A program made the position numbers and the translations under genes. Of a stretch of DNA of 64,000 nucleotides, positions 32,783 to 43,000 are shown piece by piece. Source of the DNA: Artocarpus heterophyllus (lineage: Eukaryota; Streptophyta; Magnoliopsida; Rosales; Moraceae); the NCBI GenBank assembly GCA_025403435.1, contig CM046333.1, forward strand, positions 39,089,127 through 39,153,126, in the 5' to 3' direction. The notes below the pieces were generated by a model, which worked only from the letters and a program-made list of their open reading frames with translations, was not told the origin of the DNA and did no database searches. Every line of letters begins with the position of its first letter. Position 1 is the first letter of the stretch.

Positions 32783-33294
32783 TGTCACGAGCTTACTTTC
32801 TCCAAGCTACTCGTGCGGCCTTAGCAATGCCTCGATGCTAAGTCAGCCTAACTCACTCACGCTCTTGCCTAGAACACAAGGGAACAAGAGAGAACAAGGA
32901 GAACTTTGGAAAGGCTTTTCTTCTTGATTTCCTTGGATGATTTACAAATGAAGGGGATGGTCCTATTTATAGCCATCCTCCCAACTAATGGACGGTCTAG
33001 ATTACATTGATCTTTGCAACGATCTAACGGCTACTATTTACTATCTAGAATGTTCTAGCATAGTGTGGAAGATATTTACAAATAAAATATTCTAGAGAGT
33101 TCTAGAGCAGTCTTGAGTCTTCCAGGATCTGCTAGATTCATCAGGATGATTCTGGACTGTGCTGGAACCTCCTGGAATGCTGCAGAACATTGTAGAACAG
33201 TCTGGACCCTTCTAGAATCTCACTTGGGCTATGCTCTCCCCCAAAACGCCCAAGACAAGTGTGTGGCTTCCTTGTGGCTTGGTGGGGCGTGACA
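32783..33294 (-). repeat. 3' LTR of the chromovirus
   Basis: It has TGTCACG..CGTGACA ends and 512 bp. It contains TATAAATAG on the minus strand (complement at 32963-32971) and a 13-unit 10-bp array (33091-33220). It matches 38009-38520 throughout by eye. Confidence 0.95.
33091..33220 (-). promoter_or_regulatory. 13 x 10-bp HSE-like array in U3 (3' LTR copy)
   Basis: On the + strand the sequence divides without any indel into 13 ten-base units such as TCTAGAGAGT, TCTAGAGCAG, TCCAGGATCT, TCTGGACTGT and TCTAGAATCT. On the minus strand the unit approximates nnnTTCYAGA, in which the C of TTC is invariant and TC is present in 12 of 13 units. The unit core resembles the heat-shock element TTCnnGAA. 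One exact TTCTAGAA lies at 33210-33217, and an additional GAATGTTC (GAAnnTTC) lies just outside at 33047-33054. It is upstream of the TATA box in the direction of transcription. The same array is in the 5' LTR at 38317-38446. Confidence 0.8.
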
Positions 33295-33305
33295 TTCTCC
33301 CCCAC
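33295..33305 (-). other. Polypurine tract of the chromovirus
   Basis: On the minus strand GTGGGGGAGAA directly precedes the 3' LTR and follows the gag-pol stop codon. This is the usual site for priming plus-strand DNA synthesis. Confidence 0.85.
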
Positions 33306-36300
33306 CTATGCTCGCGACGCCCTCGTCGCGTCCTGATGGTATTGTTGGATGCTGTCTCTGAATTGCCAAAGTGCCTCCTCAGTTTCCCAACTAGCTTCGG
33401 TGTCCGGCAGTCCCTTCCATTTGATAAAGTACTCCCTGTAGCTTGGCACGCCTCGTCTTCGGATGACTCGATCCGCTAGTATCTCGTCTACCTCTTTGTC
33501 AAAGGAGGTGACCACAGCTGTGGGTGCTCGATGGGAGACTCCTCTTTCTGGATCTTCCATGTCTTCATGGTACGGTTTGAGCATACTTACGTGGAAGACT
33601 GGATGAATCTTTAGCTTGGGTGGGAGGTGGAGTTTATATGAGACCTTACCTATACGCTTGATTACCTCGAAAGGTCCTTCATACTTGCGTATTAGCCCCT
33701 TATGGACCTTCCTGAATGTCTTGAACTGTTGTGGCAAAAGCTTAACTAAGACAAGGTCTCCTTCCTTAAACTCTATGTGCCTCCTCTTCTTGTCGGCCCA
33801 TTTCTTCATGCGCTTCGTTGCTTTGTGCAATGATGCCCGAGCTAGTTCTGCCTGCTCATGCCATGACTTAGCGAATTTGAACGCAGCAGGGCTCTTCCCT
33901 TCATAGCGAGTGGCAAGGGAAAGAGGGGTTGTTGGCTGTTGTCCCATGACGATCTCAAAAGGACTCTTGTTGGTGGCCTCACTTTGTTGCAAGTTGTAGG
34001 AAAATTGTGCAACGTCTAAAAGCTTGGCCCAGTCCCGTTGGTTGGCACTCACATAGTGCCGCAAGTAGAGCTCCAATAGAGCGTTGATGCGTTCCGTTTG
34101 GCCGTCGCTTTGCGGATGGAAGCTTGTTGAGAAGTTCAAGTCCGACCCTAGCATCTTGAACAGCTCCGTCCAAAACCTTCCAGTGAAACGAGGGTCTCGG
34201 TCACTGATGATGCTTGTTGGAACGCCCCAAAGTTTGACTACGTTGCGGAGGAATAGTCTGGCTGCGTCCTCTGCTGTGCAGTCAGTTGGCGCTGCAATGA
34301 AAGTGGCATACTTGCTAAACCTGTCCACTATGACCATAATGCTTCCATATCCATCAGACTTCGGTAGGCAGGTGATGAAGTCCATAAAGACGCTTTCCCA
34401 TGGTCTCTCTGGAATGGGTAGTGGGTTGAGCATGCCACCTGGTTGCTGTTGGACTATCTTATCTTGTTGGCAGACAAGGCAGGTCCTCACATATTCCTCG
34501 ACCCCATCTCGCATGTTGGGCCAATAGTAGACAGACTTTAAGAGAGCAAGTGTGCGCTTCATACCTGGGTGGCCCGCCCATAAGGAGTCATGACACTCCT
34601 TTATTAAGTCTTTCCTCAAATTGGCCCACTTTGGTACGTACATTCGGTTGCCCTTGGTGTAGAGGATGTCATCAGCTAGCCAAAACCTTCGTGTTTTGCC
34701 CTCGTTCGCCAAGGCAATGATACTTTGTGCTTGAGGGTCTGCCTTTAGTCCCTCCTTGATTTTGCTCAATAATGGGCTAGTGACTTGAGAAATGCTTGAA
34801 AGCTCAGCCTTTCGACTCAGCGCATCAGCTACCACATTCACCTTTCCTGGCTTGTACTCCATGACATAGTCGAATTCGGCCAAGAAGTCTTGCCATCTAG
34901 CTTGCTTTGGACTGAGTTTCTTTTGGGTCTGGAAGTAGCTTGTTGCAATGTTGTCTGTCATTATCACAAACTTTGACCCAAGTAGATAATGGCGCCACAC
35001 TCTAAGGCAATGGACGACGGCTGTCATCTCTTTCTCTTGTACGGTGTAGCGTCGCTCAGTCTCATTGAGCTTTCGGCTTTCATATGCAATTGGGTGTCCT
35101 TTCTGCATAAGAACGCCCCCTATGGCAAAGTCTGAGGCATCTGTGTGTACCTCATATGGCTTGGTGTGATCGGGTAGGCTGAGTACGGGTTCCTCACTGA
35201 TTGCTTTCTTCAAATCTTCAAAGGCCCTTTGACACTTCTCTGTCCAGTCCCATGCTTTGTTTTTCTTGAGAAGGTCGGTCAGTGGAGCAGCCCTCGCCGA
35301 ATAACTCTTGATAAAACGGCGGTAGTAGTTTACTAGCCCAAGAAAAGATCGCAACTCATGTACCTTGGTTGGTGGTTCCCAAGTTTGGATTGCATGCACC
35401 TTGTCATCTTCCATCATTAGTTGGCCACCCTTGATCTTGTGCCCCAAGAAGACTACCTCTGGCTTGGCAAAGGAACACTTTTCCTTCTTGATGTATAGCT
35501 CGTTATCTCGTAGCACCTTAAACACCTCTCTCAAGTGCTGCACGTGCTCTTTCAAGGTCTTGCTATACACCACTATGTCGTCCAAATAGACGACCACAAA
35601 TTGATCGAGATACGGGTGGAACAACTTGTTCATCAAAGTGCAGAATGTAGCAGGTGCATTGGTTAGTCCAAATGGCATAACCAAGAATTCATAAGACCCG
35701 TACCTTGTAACACATGTGGTCTTTGGTTCGTCTCCTTCGGCTATGCGAACTTGGTAATACCCCGAGCGAAGGTCTAACTTCGAGAAGTAGCGGGCATGAC
35801 CTAGTTGATCAAACAGGTCAGCAATCAGAGGGATGGGGTATTTGTTCTTTACCGTGATTTTGTTGAGAGCCCTGTAGTCGATGCACATGCGCAAGGAACC
35901 ATCCTTCTTTTTCTGGAACAGGACTGGTGCGCCGAATGGGGCTTTGGAAGGCCTGATGAACCCTGCATCAAGTAACTCCTTGAGTTGCCTTCTTAGCTCC
36001 GCCAATTCCGGTGGTGCCATACGATATGCACCCATGGCTGGTGGCTTTGTCCCTGGTTCCAGCTCGATCTGATGGTCTACCTCCCTCCTTGGTGGTAGTT
36101 TCTTCGGTAGCTCTGCTGGTGCAACGTCCTTGAACTCCTCGAGGACAGCGGCTACCTCCTTTGGCTCGACTTCTGGTGGCCCTTGTTCTTCATCGTCATA
36201 CTCCTTGAGAATAGCCAAGTAGCTTTCCTCGTCCCTCCGGATGCCCTTCTTAAATTGCATTGCCGAGAGCACCTTTATGTCTTGCTTGTTGGTCCTTGTT

Positions 36301-37976
36301 GTGGGTACCACACAAGCCTTATCGCCGTCCATGATGCACATGCTGTTGGCGAATGGAACTGGGAATGCCTTGACTTGATCCAAGAATTCCAATCCCAGGA
36401 CGACCCTAAAGTCATCCATTGGAACTACGGAGAAGTCCATATGTCCGGACCAGGCTCCCACGCTGGTCTTAACTCCTCGAGCTATGCCATGAATGGGTCG
36501 AGCAGCTGAATTAACTGCCTTGATGGAGCCCCCTCCACCAGTCGCCTTAAGTCCTAACCTTTGGGCTTCTTCGATTGAAATAAAGTTGTGGGTCGCACCT
36601 GTATCAAGCATGGCTACCGTTGGTTTCCCTCCAATGGACACGTCCACAAAGAGTAGGCCTTTCGCTTGGGTCTTGGGAGCAGATTGGATCACATTGAGTA
36701 GCTGTAAGGACCCCATGTGTGCACCATTGTTGCCACCATCGGACTCCGTCCCGTCTTGATGACTTGCAAGGAGCGAATTTAAAGCTCTTTTCTGTGGGCA
36801 ATCCCTAGCCCAATGGGGACCATCACAAAGGAAGCATTTGTTGTTGGACCTACTTGAACTCTTGTTGTCCCTTTGTTTGCCTTTGTCTTTGCCCCTTGAG
36901 GTGTTATCTTGGCGGTGCTCGTCTCTGCGTTGGCCTTTGTCTCCCCCACCTTTGGCTTGACCACCCTTCTTATCCTTCGGCTTGTTGGTGGACTCCTTTT
37001 GGCTTGCATAGTCAATCAGGCTTTCGGCCACAGCTATGGCAGTGGCAAGGTCTTGTACCCCACGTCGCCTTAGCTCGGTCTTGGCCCATTGTTGGAGCCC
37101 ATCCATAAAATTGAAGAGTGCGTCTTTGTCCGACAAATCAGGGATCTCAAGTACCAAGTTAGTGAAGTCCTTAACATAATCACGAATAGACCCTGATTGT
37201 TTAAGCCTTCGCAGACGAGCTCTAGCCTCGTCCTCAGCATTCTCGGGATAAAATTGCCTTTTAAGCTCTCTTTTAAAGTCATCAAAGGTAGTCATGGTAC
37301 ACGTACCTTTTTCGATGTCTCCCCGTCTTCTCCTCCACCACAGCATGGCTGTGTCATTGAGATAAAGAGCCGCAGACTGGATCTTGGCGTCCTCATCTGT
37401 GATGGCCATGGCTCCAAAGTATTGGTCTAGGCCCCACAAGAAGTTGTCCACCTCTCGTGCATTGCGTGATCCCCCGAAACTCTTAGGCTTTGGCACGTCA
37501 ATGCGTCTAGCTTCAACGGTGCTACTACTGGACCCTGTCGCCAATGCCCGCTTGCAAAGGGCTAAGTCCCCACGCATATCCTCAATGCGTGTGAGTGTGC
37601 TGTTCAGCTCCATCTCGTGGGCTCGACGCATTTTGGTGAGCTCTCCCGCAAACTCCTCACGAACCTTCTCAATTTCGGCCCGCAAGGACTCCTCTAGTTG
37701 AAGCAACATGCCTCGGATCGCAGTGTGGATAGCGGCATCCTCCGCTTCTAGGCCATCCACCCGTTGGCTTAGGTCATCCACCTGGGCTTCCACGCCACTC
37801 ACGTCCTCCTCTACCCGAGATAGGCGTGAGTCAAAACTAGAGATCACGTCCTTAGATCGACCCCGCTTAGCCACAACGTTGGGGTCGACTATTTCTTCGC
37901 GGCCTCGCTCTTGCGTCACCTCCACATCAGAAGGGTTGGATCCCGTGGCCCTTTGAGCAGCATTGTTCTTAGCCAT
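33306..37976 (-). CDS. Chromovirus Gag-Pol polyprotein, 1556 residues, intact
   Basis: One open frame encodes everything needed for reverse transcription and integration. Residues 40-140 look like a coiled coil. Gag follows (about 160-330), then a basic linker and a zinc knuckle at 381-393 (Cys-x2-Cys-x3-His-x4-Cys). Protease has DTGA at 458-461. Reverse transcriptase (about 640-850) has the catalytic YLDD at 797-800. RNase H begins near [11 protein letters not shown] (944). Integrase has an HHCC zinc finger (about 1129-1169) and a DDE core with Asp1199, the Asp of SDRD (1259) and Glu1295. A chromodomain lies at about 1495-1545 ([16 protein letters not shown]). The chromodomain places it among chromoviruses, which tend to target particular chromatin. 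The start is the first ATG after the primer-binding site. Gag and pol are fused in frame, with no frameshift needed. No broken motif was seen. Confidence 0.96.
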   Translation of the reverse strand: MAKNNAAQRATGSNPSDVEVTQERGREEIVDPNVVAKRGRSKDVISSFDSRLSRVEEDVSGVEAQVDDLSQRVDGLEAEDAAIHTAIRGMLLQLEESLRAEIEKVREEFAGELTKMRRAHEMELNSTLTRIEDMRGDLALCKRALATGSSSSTVEARRIDVPKPKSFGGSRNAREVDNFLWGLDQYFGAMAITDEDAKIQSAALYLNDTAMLWWRRRRGDIEKGTCTMTTFDDFKRELKRQFYPENAEDEARARLRRLKQSGSIRDYVKDFTNLVLEIPDLSDKDALFNFMDGLQQWAKTELRRRGVQDLATAIAVAESLIDYASQKESTNKPKDKKGGQAKGGGDKGQRRDEHRQDNTSRGKDKGKQRDNKSSSRSNNKCFLCDGPHWARDCPQKRALNSLLASHQDGTESDGGNNGAHMGSLQLLNVIQSAPKTQAKGLLFVDVSIGGKPTVAMLDTGATHNFISIEEAQRLGLKATGGGGSIKAVNSAARPIHGIARGVKTSVGAWSGHMDFSVVPMDDFRVVLGLEFLDQVKAFPVPFANSMCIMDGDKACVVPTTRTNKQDIKVLSAMQFKKGIRRDEESYLAILKEYDDEEQGPPEVEPKEVAAVLEEFKDVAPAELPKKLPPRREVDHQIELEPGTKPPAMGAYRMAPPELAELRRQLKELLDAGFIRPSKAPFGAPVLFQKKKDGSLRMCIDYRALNKITVKNKYPIPLIADLFDQLGHARYFSKLDLRSGYYQVRIAEGDEPKTTCVTRYGSYEFLVMPFGLTNAPATFCTLMNKLFHPYLDQFVVVYLDDIVVYSKTLKEHVQHLREVFKVLRDNELYIKKEKCSFAKPEVVFLGHKIKGGQLMMEDDKVHAIQTWEPPTKVHELRSFLGLVNYYRRFIKSYSARAAPLTDLLKKNKAWDWTEKCQRAFEDLKKAISEEPVLSLPDHTKPYEVHTDASDFAIGGVLMQKGHPIAYESRKLNETERRYTVQEKEMTAVVHCLRVWRHYLLGSKFVIMTDNIATSYFQTQKKLSPKQARWQDFLAEFDYVMEYKPGKVNVVADALSRKAELSSISQVTSPLLSKIKEGLKADPQAQSIIALANEGKTRRFWLADDILYTKGNRMYVPKWANLRKDLIKECHDSLWAGHPGMKRTLALLKSVYYWPNMRDGVEEYVRTCLVCQQDKIVQQQPGGMLNPLPIPERPWESVFMDFITCLPKSDGYGSIMVIVDRFSKYATFIAAPTDCTAEDAARLFLRNVVKLWGVPTSIISDRDPRFTGRFWTELFKMLGSDLNFSTSFHPQSDGQTERINALLELYLRHYVSANQRDWAKLLDVAQFSYNLQQSEATNKSPFEIVMGQQPTTPLSLATRYEGKSPAAFKFAKSWHEQAELARASLHKATKRMKKWADKKRRHIEFKEGDLVLVKLLPQQFKTFRKVHKGLIRKYEGPFEVIKRIGKVSYKLHLPPKLKIHPVFHVSMLKPYHEDMEDPERGVSHRAPTAVVTSFDKEVDEILADRVIRRRGVPSYREYFIKWKGLPDTEASWETEEALWQFRDSIQQYHQDATRASRA

Positions 37977-37994
37977 TGTCTCAGCCTGAGCCTC

Positions 37995-38006
37995 GCTCTG
38001 ATACCA
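37995..38006 (-). other. Primer-binding site, initiator tRNA-Met
   Basis: The minus strand reads TGGTATCAGAGC two bases inside the 5' LTR. This is complementary to the 3' end of plant initiator methionine tRNA, the usual primer for these elements. Confidence 0.9.
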
Positions 38007-38008
38007 AC

Positions 38009-38520
38009 TGTCACGAGCTTACTTTCTCCAAGCTACTCGTGCGGCCTTAGCAATGCCTCGATGCTAAGTCAGCCTAACTCACTCACGCTCTTGCCTAGAA
38101 CACAAGGGAACAAGAGAGAACAAGGAGAACTTTGGAAAGGCTTTTCTTCTTGATTTCCTTGGATGATTTACAAATGAAGGGGATGGTCCTATTTATAGCC
38201 ATCCTCCCAACTAATGGACGGTCTAGATTACATTGATCTTTGCAACGATCTAACGGCTACTATTTACTATCTAGAATGTTCTAGCATAGTGTGGAAGATA
38301 TTTACAAATAAAATATTCTAGAGAGTTCTAGAGCAGTCTTGAGTCTTCCAGGATCTGCTAGATTCATCAGGATGATTCTGGACTGTGCTGGAACCTCCTG
38401 GAATGCTGCAGAACATTGTAGAACAGTCTGGACCCTTCTAGAATCTCACTTGGGCTATGCTCTCCCCCAAAACGCCCAAGACAAGTGTGTGGCTTCCTTG
38501 TGGCTTGGTGGGGCGTGACA
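38009..38520 (-). repeat. 5' LTR of the chromovirus
   Basis: 512 bp with the same ends and contents as the left copy. The minus-strand TATA box TATAAATAG is at about 38189-38197 and the 10-bp array at 38317-38446, so this copy would drive the element's transcription. Confidence 0.95.
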
Positions 38521-38723
38521 ATATGCTCCACTACAGTGCCACCACTGTGTTTGTCTTGGGCTTCTTTTTAGGCATTAATAATTGGTCTGCACTCTATCTC
38601 CATTGATAGGTTTCTTTTAGTTACGTACATCTATGTACAACTTCAAGACAAAATATTTTTCTTTTTTAAAAACCGTCATTTTTTGTAGTACCTTTTTCTT
38701 TATTTAAGTTAGACAAATTGTGG

Positions 38724-38968
38724 GTTTTTTTTTTTTTCCCACTGCGGTTTTTAGAGCCCACCATGAAAGGCACGAATCTTTTATATAAAGGGTTATTTAA
38801 CTCTTATAGGGTTTATCCGACTAATCTGGAGTCGACCCATGGAGAGACCCGAAGACGGCAAGAGTCTCCCAACACTGGCAGCTGCGTTCACAAGGTCTCG
38901 AACTCGAGTCGCTTGCTTAAGCAGAACAGTCCCCTGCCAACTGAACCAGCCAGGTGTTGGTGGCGCCA
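38724..38968 (-). mobile_element. tRNA-derived SINE with poly-A tail
   Basis: On the minus strand an A box (GGTTCAGTTGGC, 38937-38948) and a B box (CGAGTTCGAGACC, 38894-38906) form a pol III promoter. They are followed by a unique body with CTTCGGGTCTCTCC and GGATAAACCCTATA, and a 3' A-run (the T-run at about 38724-38737 on the + strand). The body matches 4196-4351. No protein is encoded; the small + frame at 38718-38972 is incidental. It lies 0.2 kb from the chromovirus but is unrelated to it. Confidence 0.75.
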
Positions 38969-39956
38969 CTGAGTTTTATTCCTTGAGTTCATTACCATAA
39001 GCAATCTAATTGAATATGCATTAATTTGTTGGTTCATTTACGTGTGAATCTCTAAAATATAGCAAATGTGTACATCATTCTGGGCTGGCTGTCCTATATT
39101 TGAATATATATGTATATTTATTAGTGTGTGTAAAGAACCTAGCGAATGTGATCGGTACGCTTCTTCGTTGCAAATTTGCAATGGCATATATATATATATA
39201 TATATATCTATATAGATATATATATATATATATATCTATATAGATATATATATTCATTTTGACAGTGATGTGACTGAAGGCTTATTACAATATAAGGTGT
39301 ATGTGTGTACATAAAACACCTAAATGTGAATGCATATAGTAGTCAAGTAATGCATGATGGGTACGTTTTTTCTTGTTTTCCTTTTAAGACATGAAAACTT
39401 ATTACAGTTAGGCTATTATATGTTAATGTAGTTTGGAATATAATTTAAATGTATAAAGCTTCAAAAAATCAAGAGTGTACTTGATAGCAATGCCAATCCT
39501 TATACTAATTTTTAAGCATATGTATATGTTAGAAATACTTTAATAGCATAAAAGTGTTTGTCACCTGTGACTAGTTCACATAAACAATATCACAGAATTA
39601 TTCTTAAGATCAATTATTATCTTTTAAAAACCAGAAATCATGATTTTTATTATTATTTTTTTTAACATATAAACATACGTGTGTCTCATGTTCTATACGA
39701 CAATTGATCCCTCGTTTTCTTCTTTTTTTTTTTTTTTTTAATTGCAAAGTCTCCTTTCTACAGCACCTGATTAAAATGAAAAATTAGCAATCTACAATTT
39801 CTTTCTTCTTCTTTTTTTTTTTTTTGGGGACCAAATTACTTGTCCTTTATCGCAAATATAATGTGATGTAACCAACAAGATGGGTTTTGCACGCGCGTTG
39901 GACTTTAGACCTGAGAGGATATTTAGCTGCGAAAAATTAAACAGTACTATCGAAAG
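38969..39956. other. Intergenic with a self-complementary TA/ATCTATAT repeat
   Basis: At about 39185-39252 two TA microsatellite runs alternate with two copies of the palindrome TCTATATAGA. The rest is AT-rich with T-runs (about 39723-39740 and 39810-39825). No gene recognised. Confidence 0.6.
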
Positions 39957-40008
39957 TCTTGAACTTCATTGTCAAGATTTGGACAAATCTTGACAATGAA
40001 GTTCAAGA
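39957..40008. repeat. Perfect 25-bp inverted repeat with 2-bp spacer
   Basis: The left arm (39957-39981) starts TCTTGAACTTCATTGTC. The right arm (39984-40008) is its exact reverse complement and ends GACAATGAAGTTCAAGA. Only GA separates them. No similar sequence was noticed elsewhere in the window. It would extrude as a cruciform or give a tight RNA hairpin if transcribed. Confidence 0.92.
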
Positions 40009-43000
40009 GATTTGATTATGTAGATGAGATATATGTGGTTACGTGTTTCTTCCCTATGTACAAACTAAGGTCTAATAATCAGCAAAAAAAGGTCTAAATA
40101 AGAAATTGTTATATGGGGTAAAAAAAACATGAGGGACATGTTACTTGTGTCAATTGAAATTTTGATATTTGTGCTTGGAGATAGCGATGATACTTTAGAT
40201 GAATATACTTAGTTTGGACCGATTTTTTTTTAGTCAAATAAAAGAGAAAAATTACATGAATTACAACAACTTTTATATTTTTTTCCTCAAATATATTCTC
40301 TTTTTTTTTTTCTAGTCCCCTTTCAACTACTATTTTTTCATAATAACCTTTTTAAATCCATCATCTTAAAATAATATTTCTTAAATATGTCCCTTCTAAA
40401 ATATTTAATTTTTTTTCTTATATGTCTTTTTGAAATATTTTCTTTCTTAGTTTTCATACTTAAAATAATTTTATTTCAAATGTGACCCTACTTAACCAAT
40501 TTTTTTCCAGCGGCCATCTCAACTACTATTTTATTATAAATATATACATTTTTTTAATTTTCCCTATTGAAATTACTCCAAAAAAAAATGTTCTATTACC
40601 CTTTAACATATTAATATATCAAGCGTGAATACTTTTTTAATTGCCTACTAAAATAATTTTTCTCACATATGTTTTACTTAAACGTTTTTTTCGTTACTTC
40701 TCGAGTACTTATTTCTCATATATACTTTCTAAGCAAATTTCTGCTACTTTTTTCACTAACTTTTTTCTCAAATATATTCTACTTTGCGTGTGTGTGTACT
40801 TTTAACCAAAACTGCACGTATTGATTGAAAAGTGTGGTTCGATTTTTTATTAATTTGTTTTTGTTTATTTTTAAAATCATATTTTTTAAATATGTAAATT
40901 TTTAGGGAAAATATGTCATATTATTATATATATTTTTAATTTTCCTTATTAAAAAAAAAAACTAATCTCAAATCATCCGAACTCAAATTTTTTATTTGTA
41001 TCCTTTATGAATATCTTTTCTTTTCTTTTTTTTTCAACGCTGAAATAATTTTTATTGAATGAATCTGTACCTAAACTTATTTTTCCCAAAACTCTCTCAA
41101 ATACTCTTTCTCACATGTATTTTCGAGAGTTGCTTGGTATTTTCATTTTTCTTTTCTTTTGAGATAAAGTACTGAAGCTAATTACATCGTTGCAGTCAAG
41201 TGTCCAAACGAGAATTAGGGCTGTGCATTGGTTTATTTCTTGAGATGCCATTTTCTATTTTCCTTCCTTCATCCTGTCAAAAAAAGGAAAAAATTATTTC
41301 CTTCATTTCCATGGTAAGCTGATCGAAGATTCTTGCACTTAAATAAGTTATACCCTTCACAGTTCATTGGATATAGTTGGTTGAAATTTGTGGTTTTTGG
41401 TGGCTAGTGATCAGCAATAAAATTGGTTATATCTTTCATATATATATATATATATAACGAGGGTATTTGTTATCAACAATCAATTCAAGCCTCAATAATA
41501 CCTTTAGGCCATAAACAGCTTGGGACCTACGTACGATTGTGCGATTGAGAATTATTATAAATGATATCTTTTAAGACTTATTTTTCATAAATGCCACATA
41601 TGTTTATTTATGACACAACAAAACATATAATATAAATAATAGTGTGAGAAATTTTTTTTAAATATGGTATGAATAAATATAATTTTTAAAAACGTAGCGT
41701 AACAACTTATGTTTTCTAAATAAATTATTTACTTTACAGGCTTAAAGTTTGAATAATTTTTGTAGGGCTTTTACGTCGATTACCTAGTTTTAACCCAACT
41801 TTGAAAGTCATCGTGCTTGTGATCCAGAAGGCCTGTTAAACTCTTGCCCAAGAAACTCCAACTGCATATAAAACTCACCATCTCATGCTGGACATAGAAT
41901 GTGTTTCAACGACAAAAAGAGAAATTTTCTCATAAACAAGTGGCAAATTTTTCCCCCCCCCTAAACTTAGGGATTTAAACTTTTCATATTTAGGTGAAGT
42001 CGGGTGCGGTTTACTATTAAGCTATGTCTACAACCATTTTTTTTTGTTCTTTTTAATGGCACCTTTCAACATATATCTTTCTTTTTAAAAGTACTCATCT
42101 TTCAAATTAAGCTTGTCGAATTTCCATTCTGTTATCCTCCAATCCTTTTATGTGACTAATAAGAAAGAAGAAAAGGCGATAGACTTTTGATGAATTAATC
42201 ATTTTTTTGGGGGGTTTACAGCAATGTAAGATTAGCTTTAAGAACATAATACCTTCAATTCACGCAGGGAGCATGAAGATTTATGATATTTCTTAAAGCC
42301 AAAGATTTTTGCTTTCACTTTCTATCTTTATAAATTAACTTATAAGAGGGAAAGAATTTTAAAAGAAAGAAACAAAAATCAAAGAAGTGAGTTAAAGAGA
42401 TTCATAATTCTTAATTTTCTTAAAAAAAAAAAAGAAAAAAAAGGGTCAGATGCATGACCAAAATATATTTGAAACAAAGAATCAAGAAAATGAAAGGTGA
42501 GCCTGTTTACTTAGTGGTCGTAAGTGGGCTTGGCTCATTTATCATTTTCTACATGTAAAAAGCCCAACACATTCATAAAAAAAAAATTAACAAATTTCGT
42601 AGTATACAAGACATTTCAATAACTTGAGGCAGTGAACAGGATAAATTTGTTTTTAGGTAGTAAACAAATGACGTACTTTTAAAAGTCTGAAATTTACCAT
42701 TTCCATTTTACACATACCGTATAATTTGATTTGATTTATAGCGATAGAGAAGTTCCCTCAATGAAAGAGAACTTCGACAGCTGTCTCCTGATGTTGGAAC
42801 TATTGACGATAAAGAGAATGTTTGACAACATCGTTTTAATTATATAAAGCTCTCAATAATACAGTGTAAACAAAAAAAGCTACAATGAAAAAAAAAGTTC
42901 AGCAACAAAAGAGAAGTTCGGTGGTGTTTTTTTTGCTATTGTTTCAAATTGAAAAAGAAAATAATGAAAGAAATAAATCTGAATCTAGGGTTGTAGGTAT

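Larger units (their letters stand above)
32783..38520 (-). mobile_element. Complete Ty3/gypsy chromovirus retrotransposon
   Basis: A 5738-bp element on the minus strand with all parts of an autonomous LTR retrotransposon. It has two 512-bp LTRs (32783-33294 and 38009-38520) that look identical base for base, a primer-binding site, one uninterrupted gag-pol frame with a C-terminal chromodomain, and a polypurine tract next to the 3' LTR. The flanks share ATAT (32779-32782 and 38521-38524), a 4-bp candidate target duplication. Identical LTRs and an open frame mean the insertion is very recent in evolutionary terms and may be capable of activity. Transcription would run right to left, from the TATA-like box in the right-hand LTR. 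Confidence 0.96.

Noticed and set aside
34084..37701. Several + strand frames of 80-150 residues within the chromovirus
   Set aside because: They are antisense to the intact gag-pol frame, which has full domain support.
39957..40008. MicroRNA precursor
   Set aside because: The arms are perfectly paired and the loop is two bases, unlike plant MIRNA hairpins with mismatches and a sizeable loop.
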